From assembly GCA_944319795.1 (NCBI GenBank), contig CALUFA010000008.1:1-64000 (forward strand): DNA of 64,000 nucleotides. Reading direction: 5' to 3'. Shown piece after piece: positions 53,130-62,380 of the stretch. Made by a program: the position numbers and the translations under genes. Source of the stretch: an uncultured Prevotella sp. GTDB taxonomy: Bacteria > Bacteroidota > Bacteroidia > Bacteroidales > Bacteroidaceae. Every line of letters starts with the position of its first letter. Position 1 is the first letter of the stretch. The notes under the pieces are model-generated. The model did no database searches, had not been told where the DNA came from, and worked only from the letters and a program-made list of their open reading frames with translations.

Positions 53130-54770
53130 ATGGAAAAAAGCGCATTGCAAAAAGCCAGGATGGCTTACGTTCCAAAATTACCGGAGGCACTCAAGGGTTT
53201 AGTTAAGGTAAAAGAAGGTGCACCGACACAAAGCGTAGACAATCAGGAGGAAATCAAGCAGCTGTTCCCCAACACTTACGGGATGCCCGTGGTAGAGTTC
53301 GAGCCGAGCAGCACGGAGAACGGCGAGGTGATGAACGTCGGCGTAATCCTCAGCGGCGGACAGGCTCCCGGCGGACACAACGTCATTACCGGACTGTTCG
53401 ACACTATCAAGAAGATGAATCCCGCCAACAAGCTGTACGGATTCATCCTCGGCCCAGGCGGACTCGTCGACCATAAATACATCGAAATAACCAAAGACTT
53501 CATCGACGACTACCGCAACACGGGCGGTTTCGACATGATAGGCTCCGGCCGTACAAAACTCGAGAAGGTTGAGCAGTTCGAGAAGGGTCTCGAGATAATA
53601 CGCGAGCTCGGCATCAAGGCCCTCGTCATAATCGGCGGCGACGACTCCAATACGAACGCATGCGTGCTTGCCGAGTATTACGCAGCCAAGAAATACGGCG
53701 TGCAGGTGATAGGATGCCCGAAGACCATTGACGGCGACTTGAAGAACAGCCAAATAGAGACTTCGTTCGGATTCGACACCGCCACGAAGACATACTCCGA
53801 GCTTATCGGCAACATCGAGCGCGACTGCAACTCTGCCCGCAAGTATTGGCACTTCATAAAACTCATGGGGCGTTCGGCCAGCCACATCGCGTTGGAATGC
53901 GCATTGCAGTGCCAGCCCAACATTTGCCTCGTATCCGAGGAGGTTAAGGCCAAGAACATGACGTTGAACCAGATTGTCGGGCAGATATGCGAGGTTATAG
54001 CTTACCGTGCATCGCAGGGCAACAACTTCGGCGTGATACTCGTTCCCGAAGGCTTGATAGAGTTCATCCCCTCGATCGGGAAGCTCATCGAAGAACTTAA
54101 CGACCTGCTTGCTTCGCACGGCGACGACTATAAGGGACTCGACCCTGTGGCACAGCGCGAGTACATCCTTGCACACCTCAGCGAGGAAAACAAGCAGACG
54201 TTCTCTACGCTGCCGGCAAACGTAGCACGCCAGCTGTCGCTCGACCGCGACCCGCACGGAAACGTACAGGTTTCTTTGATCGAAACCGAGAAACTGTTGT
54301 CAGACATGTGCGAGGCCAAGTTGGCCCAGTGGAAGGAAGAAGGCAAGTATACGGGCAAGTTCGCAGCCTTGCACCACTTCTTCGGATACGAAGGACGCTG
54401 CGCTGCCCCGTCTAACTTCGACGCCGATTATTGCTACGCCCTCGGTACAAGCGCCGCCCACCTCATAGCCAACGGCAAGACCGGCTACATGGCGATAGTT
54501 AAGAACACAACCAAGCCGACAAGCGAATGGAAAGCCGGCGGAGTGCCCATCACGATGATGATGAACATCGAGCGCCGCAACGGCGAGAACAAGCCCGTTA
54601 TCCGCAAGGCCCTCGTAGAGCTTGACGGCAAGCCGTTCAAGGAGCTTGAGAGGAACCGCGACAAGTGGGCTAAGGACACTTCCTTCGTTTACCCCGGCCC
54701 GATACAGTATTGGGGACCGGCCGAAGTTTGCGACCTTCCGACCAAGACTCTCGCATTGGAACAGGAATAA
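53130..54770 (+). CDS. pfp: Pyrophosphate--fructose 6-phosphate 1-phosphotransferase
   Basis: This enzyme phosphorylates fructose-6-phosphate reversibly with PPi instead of ATP. The 546-residue length is the long-form PFP of plants, spirochaetes and Bacteroidetes. [17 protein letters not shown] binds phosphate. GGDDSN (about 169-174) has the second Asp that selects PPi over ATP, and CPKTIDGDL (about 195-203) holds the catalytic Asp and the PFP-specific Lys. [14 protein letters not shown] follows. It is a single gene with its own promoter and terminator. Confidence 0.95.
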   Translation: MEKSALQKARMAYVPKLPEALKGLVKVKEGAPTQSVDNQEEIKQLFPNTYGMPVVEFEPSSTENGEVMNVGVILSGGQAPGGHNVITGLFDTIKKMNPANKLYGFILGPGGLVDHKYIEITKDFIDDYRNTGGFDMIGSGRTKLEKVEQFEKGLEIIRELGIKALVIIGGDDSNTNACVLAEYYAAKKYGVQVIGCPKTIDGDLKNSQIETSFGFDTATKTYSELIGNIERDCNSARKYWHFIKLMGRSASHIALECALQCQPNICLVSEEVKAKNMTLNQIVGQICEVIAYRASQGNNFGVILVPEGLIEFIPSIGKLIEELNDLLASHGDDYKGLDPVAQREYILAHLSEENKQTFSTLPANVARQLSLDRDPHGNVQVSLIETEKLLSDMCEAKLAQWKEEGKYTGKFAALHHFFGYEGRCAAPSNFDADYCYALGTSAAHLIANGKTGYMAIVKNTTKPTSEWKAGGVPITMMMNIERRNGENKPVIRKALVELDGKPFKELERNRDKWAKDTSFVYPGPIQYWGPAEVCDLPTKTLALEQE

Positions 54771-54796
54771 TGTTCAGTTTGAATATTGGTTAATGT

Positions 54797-54829
54797 CATA
54801 GGGGTGGTTGGAAAATAACCACCCCTATG
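54797..54829 (+). terminator. Hairpin after pfp
   Basis: A perfect CATAGGGGTGGTT / AACCACCCCTATG stem lies 26 bases past the pfp stop. The T-run is weak, so it may only attenuate transcription into the GH25 gene. Confidence 0.65.
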
Positions 54830-54843
54830 CTTGATGTTGTTTT

Positions 54844-55722
54844 ATGTCGGGCAATCGTAATACAAACGCTTCGAGGCGCAGCTCCACGCGTAATACGGGT
54901 GGAAACCGCCGCAGCGGCGCGCGCCGTCCAAATACGGCGACGGGGCGCTTCGTAAGGTTCGTGCGCCGCCACCCCCGTTGGGCGTGGTGGACGGGCGGAT
55001 TGTTCGTAGCCGTGTTTTACGTATGGGTGTTTTATTACGTGTTCGTAGGCCCGTTCGGCTTCCGCTGGCGCGCGCTGTACGGCGACGCGAAGTATCCCGA
55101 AGGATACGAGATACGCGGCATAGACATCAGCCACCACCAGGGCGAAATCGATTGGGAGCTGCTGAGGAACGCCATGATAGAGAAATGCCCGATACGCTTC
55201 ATCCTGATAAAGGCCACTGAGGGAACTACCATCGTGGACTCGAGGTTCAGGGACAATTTCACCCAGGCGCGCGAATACGGCTTCATACGCGGCGCTTACC
55301 ATTTCTGGAGCAACAAGTCGTCGGCCCGCGACCAGGCTTACTTCTTCCTGAAAAACGTCCACTTGATCGACGGCGACCTACCGCCCGTGCTCGACATTGA
55401 GAACAAACCGAAGGACGTAAGCGTTGAGAAGTTCCAGCGCGACGTGCTTACTTGGCTTCACATCGTTGAGGACAGATACCATGTCAAGCCGATAATCTAC
55501 ACATATTATAAGTTCAAGATGAATTACTTGAACGACCCCGTTTTCGACGATTATCCTTATTGGATTGCGCATTATTACGTCGACAAGGTGGAATATGCCG
55601 GCGAATGGAAGTTTTGGCAGCATACCGACGCCGGGCGTCTGCCGGGCATCAGGGGCTATGTAGACTTCAACATATACAACGGCAGTTATTACGACTTGCG
55701 CAAACTGACGATAGGCAATTAG
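54844..55722 (+). CDS. Membrane-anchored GH25 muramidase
   Basis: This 292-residue protein has a basic, Arg/Ser/Gly-rich cytosolic tail of about 47 residues, one membrane helix (WWTGGLFVAVFYVWVFYYVF) and a glycoside hydrolase family 25 domain (about 88-285). The domain begins GIDISHHQGEIDW and has catalytic Asp-x-Glu in VLDIENK (about residue 186), IIYTYYKF and WQHTDAGRLPGI. It should cleave the MurNAc-GlcNAc bond of peptidoglycan in the periplasm. The stop overlaps the converging prmA stop by 4 bases. Confidence 0.9.
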   Translation: MSGNRNTNASRRSSTRNTGGNRRSGARRPNTATGRFVRFVRRHPRWAWWTGGLFVAVFYVWVFYYVFVGPFGFRWRALYGDAKYPEGYEIRGIDISHHQGEIDWELLRNAMIEKCPIRFILIKATEGTTIVDSRFRDNFTQAREYGFIRGAYHFWSNKSSARDQAYFFLKNVHLIDGDLPPVLDIENKPKDVSVEKFQRDVLTWLHIVEDRYHVKPIIYTYYKFKMNYLNDPVFDDYPYWIAHYYVDKVEYAGEWKFWQHTDAGRLPGIRGYVDFNIYNGSYYDLRKLTIGN

Positions 55723-56603
55723 GCGTTTGCGCGGAAAACCAACATGCACCAGTCGTTCCTTGTGTCGTTTCCCACTAATTCAAGTCCTAAGCCTTCGGCC
55801 TTTTCGGCCAGCATTCCGGCGTCTTTCATGTAGAATCCGCTCAGTATCAGTGTGGAATTACATGCCATTGCAGCCTTGAACGACGGCATGTCGTCGAGCA
55901 GGATGTTGCGGTTTATGTTGGCTACAACGAGGTCGAAACTTCTTTCCATCGTACCGATTACGCTTGCGTCGCCGTGTACGGCCTCGACGTTCGCCACTCC
56001 GTTCAAGGCGCAATTGTGCCTCGTGTTGTCAACGCTCCATTCGTCGATGTCGTATCCCGTCACGCTTTCGGCGCCGAGCTTGGCGGCTATGATCGACAAT
56101 ATGCCCGTACCGCAACCGCAATCGAGCACCCGCTTGCCTTTCAGGTTGCAGCTTAGCAGCTGGTTTACAATCATGTAGGTCGTCTCATGTGTGCCCGTGC
56201 CGAATGCCTGTTTGGCGTCAATCGTTATGTCGAGCATGCCCTCAGTGACGGCGGCGCGGTGCATGGTGTCGTGTATTACGCATTTCCCGTTCACGCTTAT
56301 CGGCTCGAATCCCGTTTCTTCCCATGCCTCGTTCCAGTTCTTGTCTTCCGCTTCCTGTGTTTCGTATGCAATGCTGACGTTCTCGATAGGGAAGAAGCTG
56401 AGGCTGTCGTCGAGCGCCCCTTTGTCGAATACGCCCTTCTGCACGTATCCGGTCACGGTGTCGCCTTCTTCTTCGAACGATTCAAAACCGGCCGTTCCTG
56501 CCAGTTGGCAAAGTATGTCTTTAGCTGTTTGCAGCAGCGTTTCGTCTTTTATGCCGCCGCCGTTGCCGTAAGTTACGGTGAAAGTTGTTTTCAGATATTT
56601 CAT
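55719..56603 (-). CDS. prmA: Ribosomal protein L11 methyltransferase
   Basis: PrmA trimethylates L11. The 294-residue protein has the N-terminal recognition domain (about 1-100), the linker with QAFGTGTHETTYM, SAM motif I VLDCGCGTGILSIIAAKLG, the acidic motif II GYDIDEWSVDNTRHNC and the FDLVVANINRNIL motif IV. A TACATTTG -7 box lies at 56624-56631 on the minus strand, 20 bases before the ATG. Confidence 0.93.
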   Translation of the reverse strand: MKYLKTTFTVTYGNGGGIKDETLLQTAKDILCQLAGTAGFESFEEEGDTVTGYVQKGVFDKGALDDSLSFFPIENVSIAYETQEAEDKNWNEAWEETGFEPISVNGKCVIHDTMHRAAVTEGMLDITIDAKQAFGTGTHETTYMIVNQLLSCNLKGKRVLDCGCGTGILSIIAAKLGAESVTGYDIDEWSVDNTRHNCALNGVANVEAVHGDASVIGTMERSFDLVVANINRNILLDDMPSFKAAMACNSTLILSGFYMKDAGMLAEKAEGLGLELVGNDTRNDWCMLVFRANA

Positions 56604-56697
56604 ATTCTTGTTAAATTCTTCTGCAAATGTATAAAAAATAGGGAAAAGCCTATCATTTTTTAGGGTTTTTCCTTATTTTTGCATTATACTAATTTGA

Positions 56698-56705
56698 TAA
56701 CTTTG
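56698..56705 (+). promoter_or_regulatory. -7 box of the aromatic-rich protein gene
   Basis: TAACTTTG lies 37 bases before the ATG at 56743. A GGGAGG purine run 9 bases before the ATG is unusual here and looks like a true Shine-Dalgarno site. Confidence 0.55.
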
Positions 56706-56742
56706 CATAGTGATAAATTCATGGATTTGGGAGGTTAATATA

Positions 56743-57630
56743 ATGAAAAGGATTGTTTTGTTTTCCGTCTTGTTCGGCTTCCTGTCGTCAGGGGCGTTCG
56801 CTCAGGATGACTTGTATTTTACGCCAAAGAAGGTGGATAAGGAAGAAGTCGTTAATCGTGAGGATAGTCCGACGGTGGTTTATTATTCCGGGTCTTCAAG
56901 GGATGTCGACGAATACAACCGTAGAGGGCAGTTCGCCGACAGTTTCGCCTATGACTCGGACTCGTTGCAAAGCGACGTTATAAGCCTCGACGTCGATTCG
57001 GTTTATATCGTTGACGGCGGAGCGGCTGCCGAGGAAGACTATTCATACGACACGGACGATGATTATACTTACAGCCGCATGATGAGCCGCTTTGACGGTT
57101 TTTATTGGTACGACCCGTGGTATTACGATTGGTACGGCCCTTACGGGTGGTACGGCCGGCCGTATTGGTACGCAGGCTGGTGGTACGACCCGTGGTATGA
57201 TCCTTGGTATTATGGTTGGTACAGGCCGTGGAGATGGTGGTATCCGTCTTACTATGTGTCTTACCACCGTCCGTATCACGGCGTTACGGGAACTATGAAC
57301 CACGGGCGTGTTTACGGTCATGGCGCTACTACGACTGGGCAGTTCAGGGGCAGCCGAAGCGGTGGCAACCGTTATAACAACAACCGCCGTACTTACAACC
57401 GAAATAACAATGGGACTAATTCCACAACGAACAGGTTCAGGGGCACGCGTCAGGATAATTTCAACAACCGCCGGAACAACCAGAACTTCAACAACCGGCA
57501 GAACACGCAAAGCCGTCCGTCGTTCAACGGCAGCAGGTCGTTCGGTGGCAGCCGCAGCGGCGGCAGTTTCCGCAGCGGTGGTTCGTTCGGAGGTAGCCGT
57601 AGCGGTGGTTCGTTCAGGGGAAGAAGATAG
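56743..57630 (+). CDS. Exported low-complexity protein: acidic, then Trp/Tyr-rich, then Gly/Ser/Arg/Asn-rich
   Basis: This 295-residue protein has a signal peptide (VLFSVLFGFLSSGAFA). The start at 56743 gives the signal peptide directly. Residues about 20-115 are acidic. Residues about 118-175 are a striking Trp/Tyr/Asp/Gly/Pro tract (WYDPWYYDWYGPYGWYG). Residues about 205-295 are Asn/Arg/Ser/Gly repeats (RSFGGSRSGGSF, RRNNQNFNNRQN). No enzyme motif. It sits 90 bases upstream of an OmpP1/FadL-type porin. A cell-surface or periplasmic adhesive or glycan-binding role is a guess. Confidence 0.65.
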   Translation: MKRIVLFSVLFGFLSSGAFAQDDLYFTPKKVDKEEVVNREDSPTVVYYSGSSRDVDEYNRRGQFADSFAYDSDSLQSDVISLDVDSVYIVDGGAAAEEDYSYDTDDDYTYSRMMSRFDGFYWYDPWYYDWYGPYGWYGRPYWYAGWWYDPWYDPWYYGWYRPWRWWYPSYYVSYHRPYHGVTGTMNHGRVYGHGATTTGQFRGSRSGGNRYNNNRRTYNRNNNGTNSTTNRFRGTRQDNFNNRRNNQNFNNRQNTQSRPSFNGSRSFGGSRSGGSFRSGGSFGGSRSGGSFRGRR

Positions 57631-57720
57631 TGAATAATGATAAAGGGTGAGTGGCTGTGGCTGCACTGACTGCGTGTAGCGGTTTACTTAAACCTTTCCT
57701 AATTTAAAAGTAAGTAGATT

Positions 57721-59310
57721 ATGAAACGTATAGCATTAATATTTATTTCGGCTTTTACGGCTGTGTCTCTTTCCGCCCAAGAGACATACGAGAATGCGAA
57801 TATAGCGACTGGCGACTTGAACGGTACGGCGCGCTACGTCGGCATGGGCGGAGCTATGGACGCGTTGGGAGCCGACATTTCTACGATAGGCTCTAACCCC
57901 GCCGGCATCGGCCTTTTCCGCCATTCGGTGGTGAATGCTTCTTTCGGATTCGTTTCCCAGCAGGACGCGCAAGACTTTGCCGGGGCTAACAAGACTAACA
58001 TGAGTTTCGACCAAATAGGATTAGTTTACTCGCGCAGGACCGGCCGCAACTCGTTCCTCAACTTGGCGTTCAATTACCATAAGAGCCGCAACTTCAATTA
58101 CATCCTTTCTGCCGCCGACGGACTTCGCGGCGCCTCGCAAAATAAGGGATCGTACATGAAGGGGGCTTTCGGCGACTTTGAGCCTTATTTTAACGGCCGT
58201 CTTGAGAACGGTGGGACGGTGGTGGCCGACGCCAACGCATTCAGCCAGGTCGACTACCTTTATTATAATACGCTGATTACCGATGCTGACGGCTATTTTT
58301 ATTACGAGAACGCTGACAATTACTTGTTCAACCGTGAGAACTCTGGTTACATCGGGGAGTATGATTTCAACATCAGCGGCAATATCAACGACCGTGTATA
58401 CCTCGGCTTGACGTTCGGCATAAGCGATGTGAATTACAAGAGTTACAGCGAATACAGCGAGTCCATAGCCGGTGGCGGTATTACTCTTGCCGACGAGCGC
58501 CGCATCGACGGAACCGGATTCAACGTGAAGGCCGGCTTGATATTCAGGCCGGTTGAAACGTCGCCGTTCCGCATCGGCGTGTCTGTGGCTACCCCTACGT
58601 GGTACGACCTCAACACGTCGAACTATACGGTGTTGTATAATAACACCCAATACGGCATACGTGATTCTTACGACATAGGCGAAAGTTACGACTTTAAGCT
58701 GTACACGCCTTGGAAGTTCGGCGTAAGCGTTGGTACTACGGTTGGTAATTATCTTGCGATAGGCGCCGGTTACGAGTATGCCGACTACGGAAGTCTTGAC
58801 AGCAGGATTAACACCGGCGGAGGCTATGACTGGTATTATGACGAATATTACGAAACGACGTCGGCCGACCGTGCGATGAACCACCACACGGAGAACACCT
58901 TGAAAGCCGTCAATACGTTCAAGGTCGGCCTTGAGTTTAAGCCCGACAGCAAACTCGCCGTAAGGGTGGGATACAACTATATTTCGCCGATGTATGAAGA
59001 TAACGGTTTCAAGAACGGCTCGATTGATTCGCCGGGGTCGTATTACAGCTCTTCAACCGATTATACAAACTGGCACGCCACTAACCGCATGACGTTTGGT
59101 CTTGGTTACAACATAGGCAAACTGTCGTTAGACCTGGCTTACCAGTACGTTGTCCAAAGCGGCGATTTCAGCCCGTTCCGCAACGATAGCGGCGAGTTGT
59201 ATTCGGATGCCAATCCTAACGAGACGGTGGAAATAAGTAACTTCTGCAATGCAGTTAATGTAGACAACAAGCGCCACCAGTTGCTGTTTACCCTCGGTTA
59301 CCATTTCTAA
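57721..59310 (+). CDS. OmpP1/FadL/TodX-family outer-membrane protein
   Basis: This 529-residue protein has a signal peptide (IALIFISAFTAVSLSAQ). The family N-terminal hatch sequence GTARYVGMGGAMDALGADIS with TIGSNPAGIGLFR is the FadL-like NPA motif. A beta-barrel of alternating aromatic strands follows, and it ends with the aromatic strand QLLFTLGYHF. These channels pass hydrophobic compounds across the outer membrane, and the substrate is unknown. Probably co-transcribed with the aromatic-rich exported protein. Confidence 0.88.
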   Translation: MKRIALIFISAFTAVSLSAQETYENANIATGDLNGTARYVGMGGAMDALGADISTIGSNPAGIGLFRHSVVNASFGFVSQQDAQDFAGANKTNMSFDQIGLVYSRRTGRNSFLNLAFNYHKSRNFNYILSAADGLRGASQNKGSYMKGAFGDFEPYFNGRLENGGTVVADANAFSQVDYLYYNTLITDADGYFYYENADNYLFNRENSGYIGEYDFNISGNINDRVYLGLTFGISDVNYKSYSEYSESIAGGGITLADERRIDGTGFNVKAGLIFRPVETSPFRIGVSVATPTWYDLNTSNYTVLYNNTQYGIRDSYDIGESYDFKLYTPWKFGVSVGTTVGNYLAIGAGYEYADYGSLDSRINTGGGYDWYYDEYYETTSADRAMNHHTENTLKAVNTFKVGLEFKPDSKLAVRVGYNYISPMYEDNGFKNGSIDSPGSYYSSSTDYTNWHATNRMTFGLGYNIGKLSLDLAYQYVVQSGDFSPFRNDSGELYSDANPNETVEISNFCNAVNVDNKRHQLLFTLGYHF

Positions 59311-59399
59311 AGGTTTTTGTTTTTATGCAGATAGCGTGGGGTGGGTATTCCATATATCCGCTCCACGTTTGTTTTCGGTAGCCGGTTGAGTTCCAATAT

Positions 59400-59455
59400 G
59401 CGGTCTTTTCCTGTTCAAAACGTGGCCTTTTATACGGTGGAAGGCGGTAAACGGG
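59400..59455. repeat. Family C-like hairpin locus (copy C7)
   Basis: CAAAACGTGGCCTTTTATAC and GTGGAAGGCGGTAAACGGGA, nearly identical to 43605-43640. It lies in the 59311-59922 gap, which has no supported gene. Confidence 0.5.
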
Positions 59456-59505
59456 AAAGCCGCGAGCCGTTTATCGCAGTGCTGAATTGTTTTTTATCCA
59501 ATGTT

Positions 59506-59760
59506 TTAATGTCACAATGTCACATCGCTGTGTAAGACGTTGAAAATCATGGTGTTGCATTGTGACATTAATATGAAGTACACTTTCACCACCGTCACGT
59601 CTCCATGTCTTTTCATGTTATGAATAAATGGATATCTGCATATTCTTGAAGTAGTAGGCATTGTGATGTGACAGTGGTGACGGTGCCCCATATCCTAATG
59701 TCACAGCGTAACTTATTGGTAGACAGTGGCTTGAGACGTATTGTGACATTGTGACGTTAA
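59506..59760. repeat. Family B palindromic element (copy B3)
   Basis: This 255-bp copy starts TTAATGTCACAATGTCAC and ends TGTGACATTGTGACGTTAA. Its core motif TTTCACCACCGTCACGT pairs with GTGACAGTGGTGACGGTG across an extra stretch of about 70 bases absent from B1 and B2. Family B with an enlarged loop. Confidence 0.7.
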
Positions 59761-59813
59761 TTCGCGCAAGTTTTAATAAATGAATGTCTGCTCAGCTTAA
59801 ATACATACTTCCT

Positions 59814-59867
59814 CTTCTTACGCTTAGGAATGATCCCATTTACATATTTCTTATACCGAACTCGCGT
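59814..59867. repeat. Family A right-end fragment (copy A3)
   Basis: CTTCTTACGCTTAGGAATGA and TTATACCGAACTCGCGT match the right end of A2. The palindrome and left end are missing or too decayed to see. Confidence 0.6.
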
Positions 59868-59922
59868 AAGATATGCACGATTGGCGGTATTCATATTTTC
59901 TTATATCGGATACGTGTTGCGG

Positions 59923-60657
59923 TCAGCTGTCCACCCCGTAACCGAACAGGGCGAAATCGCCTTTGAGCGGATCGTCGGGGAATGTCTCGGCAAGGCGTTG
60001 CGTCAGTTTGCGCGCCACAGCCATTGATGCCGTCTTGTTGTTTATAAGGCCGAGGCGGTTGGCCTCCTGCATGACGTGGGTGTCCATCGGGATTATAAGC
60101 GTGCGCTTGTCGATGAAGTCTTTCCACAGTCCGAGGTCGACGGGCGAATCGTCGCGGGCCATCCATCTTAGGAACATGCATACGCGTTTGCAGGCAGAGT
60201 TGGTGTTTTTCGGTATTATCGTCTCGATGCCTTTGCTTGCGAAATAATCAGTTATGGCCTTTACTGCCGTGAATCCGTCGGTGGCCCGGCTTTTTACGTA
60301 GTTGCCTATGCTGCCGTATTCGTCGAGCATCTGCCTAAGGGCGGATAGCAGCGCATGCATGGTGTGCCGTGTGTAGAGTCGGTAAAAGCATGCGCCGTCG
60401 TCGGGGATGTCATGGGCGAAGCTGCCGCTCTTCACCCAATTGTAAACGTCGTTGCCGGCAACGTCTATGATGTATTGTATCTTGGGCATGAACTGTTTCC
60501 TGCTTCCGTAGCTCAGGCATGAGGCGATGAAGGCTGTCGTTTCTTGGTTCTCACGGCCTACGACCTGGTGCATGAAGCGGCTCGGGTCGGCCGGTAGGAA
60601 ATCTTTTGTTTCGTATTGTTCGGCGTACTTCCTTAATGTGTTGTCGATATTTTCCAT
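59923..60657 (-). CDS. TIGR02757 (DUF2400) family protein
   Basis: This 244-residue cytosolic protein has the family stretches DPSRFMHQ, ASCLSYGSRKQFMPKI and the C-terminal CKRVCMFLRWMARDDSPVDLGLW with PMDTHVMQEANRLGL. The last part resembles the helix-hairpin-helix fold of base-excision glycosylases, so nucleic-acid binding is possible, but no activity is known. The ATG at 60657 is preferred because the longer frame adds only a hydrophobic stretch unrelated to the family. Confidence 0.85.
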   Translation of the reverse strand: MENIDNTLRKYAEQYETKDFLPADPSRFMHQVVGRENQETTAFIASCLSYGSRKQFMPKIQYIIDVAGNDVYNWVKSGSFAHDIPDDGACFYRLYTRHTMHALLSALRQMLDEYGSIGNYVKSRATDGFTAVKAITDYFASKGIETIIPKNTNSACKRVCMFLRWMARDDSPVDLGLWKDFIDKRTLIIPMDTHVMQEANRLGLINNKTASMAVARKLTQRLAETFPDDPLKGDFALFGYGVDS

Positions 60658-60684
60658 GTTTTTCGTTACAAGCAGAAACAACAC

Positions 60685-60726
60685 AAGCAAACAAGGTATG
60701 CCGCTTGCGCAGCCCCTTGTTTGCTT
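60685..60726 (-). terminator. Putative terminator of the uxaB unit
   Basis: Arms AAGCAAACAAGG and CCTTGTTTGCTT lie 30 bases past the uxaB stop and are followed on the minus strand by GTGTTGTTTC. The same AAGCAAACAAG wording recurs in the repeat at 63211-63348, so it may also be repeat-derived. Confidence 0.5.
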
Positions 60727-60755
60727 TTGCTTATTAGTTTAAAACCTGAAAAGGA

Positions 60756-62204
60756 TTAAAGAATGGTCTTAACGGCCTCGAGCATGCCCTTCTCCTGGAT
60801 GAGGTCGAGGTCTTTCTTAACGAGGGCGTTCAGGCCATTGATGTTGTTAAGGTCTTCGCCCCAGATCTCGGTAGCGCCGAGTACGCCGTCGGTAACCTTT
60901 TGCGTGTCGCCGGTTGCCCAAAGGTTCTTCAGCAAGTCCATGATTTCCTGTGAGTCGTTGGGAACGATTTCCGTGCCGTCCTCACGCTTGCCGCCCTTGT
61001 AGTAGGTGATGATTGCGGCGAGACCGAATACGAGTCCCTGCGGCAGTTCACCCTTGCGCTCAAGGTATGTCTTTACGCCGGGCAGGTCGCGGGTCTGGTA
61101 TTTGGGGAACGAGTTGAGCATGATGCTCGTTACCTGGTGGTCTACGAACGGGTTCATGAAGCGCTCGAGCACGTCGCTTGCGAACTTCTGCAGCTCTTCC
61201 TTCGGGAGGTTGAGGGTCTCCATAAGCTCCTCGAACTGTACCTTGTGGATGTACTTGCCGATAACCGGATCCTTGCAAGCGTCGCGCACGATGTTGATTC
61301 CGCTGAGGAAGGCAACAGGGCTTAACACTGTGTGGGGACCGTTGAGCAGGGTTACCTTGCGCTCGTGGTAAGGCTCTTCAGACGGAACGAAGAGAACGTG
61401 CAGTCCGGCCTTGTCTGCCGGGAACTCCTCTGCTATTTCCTTCGGAGCCTCGATAACCCAAAGGTGGAAGATTTCAGCCTGTACGACGAGGTTGTCCTCG
61501 TAGCATATCTTCTGCTGGATGTCCTTGATTTCCTTGCGCGGGAAGCCCGGAACGATGCGGTCTACCAATGTAGCGTAAACGCCGCAGCACTCAGTGAACC
61601 ATTTCTTGAAGTCCTCGCCGAGGTTCCACAGCTCGATGTACTTGTAGATGCAGTCTTTCAGAACGTGGCCGTTCAGGAAGATAAGCTCGCAGGGGAATAT
61701 GATGAGACCTTTGGTCGGGTCGCCGTTGAAAGTCTGGTAACGGCGGTAGAGCAGCTGGACGAGCTTGCCGGGATACGAGCTTGCGGGAGCGTCGTCGAGC
61801 TTGCAGCTCGGGTCAAATGCGATGCCTGCCTCGGTCGTATTCGAAATAACGAAACGTATTTCGGGCTGGTCGGCGAGTGCCATGAATGCCTGGTTCTGTG
61901 AATATGGGTTGAGCGCGCGGCTTACTACGTCGATACGGGTCAGGCTGTTTACGGGTTTGCCTTCCTCGAGACCTTGCAGGTTGACGTGGTAGAGGCAGTC
62001 TTGGCCGTTGAGCCAGTCGATCATGCCGTTGGCGAGCGGCTGTACGATTACGACAGAACCGTTGAAGTCGGTTTTCTGGTTCATGTTGTAGATAATCCAA
62101 TCTACAAACGCACGGAGGAAGTTGCCTTCGCCAAACTGAATCACTTTCTCGGGCATTACGCTTTTGGGCGCAGTCCTTTTGTTAAGAGCTTGTAATTTTT
62201 TCAT
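60756..62204 (-). CDS. uxaB: Tagaturonate reductase (altronate oxidoreductase)
   Basis: UxaB reduces D-tagaturonate to D-altronate with NADH in galacturonate breakdown. The 482-residue protein is in the mannitol/altronate dehydrogenase family. The N-terminal VIQFGEGNFLRAFVDWIIY is the Rossmann start, then TRIDVVSRALNPY and VISNTTEAGI. The catalytic-domain motif VDRIVPGFP and KVTLLNGPHTVLSPVAFLSG complete the assignment. It follows the SDR gene by 176 bases and has its own TAACTTTG -7 box at 62242-62249 (minus strand). Confidence 0.93.
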   Translation of the reverse strand: MKKLQALNKRTAPKSVMPEKVIQFGEGNFLRAFVDWIIYNMNQKTDFNGSVVIVQPLANGMIDWLNGQDCLYHVNLQGLEEGKPVNSLTRIDVVSRALNPYSQNQAFMALADQPEIRFVISNTTEAGIAFDPSCKLDDAPASSYPGKLVQLLYRRYQTFNGDPTKGLIIFPCELIFLNGHVLKDCIYKYIELWNLGEDFKKWFTECCGVYATLVDRIVPGFPRKEIKDIQQKICYEDNLVVQAEIFHLWVIEAPKEIAEEFPADKAGLHVLFVPSEEPYHERKVTLLNGPHTVLSPVAFLSGINIVRDACKDPVIGKYIHKVQFEELMETLNLPKEELQKFASDVLERFMNPFVDHQVTSIMLNSFPKYQTRDLPGVKTYLERKGELPQGLVFGLAAIITYYKGGKREDGTEIVPNDSQEIMDLLKNLWATGDTQKVTDGVLGATEIWGEDLNNINGLNALVKKDLDLIQEKGMLEAVKTIL

Positions 62205-62380
62205 GATTTGTTTACTAAATTTGTTTTTCTTATATCTGATGCAAAGTTACGCTTTTATTCAATAGGTTGTTCAATTTTTTGCCACGAAATATACGTAAAG
62301 GTTTGCGTTTTCCAATTTCAGGCTTAATGGAACGGTGGCGGTAGGGGAGGCTGTTAGGCAACCGCCCCTGCTGCCAGCTG

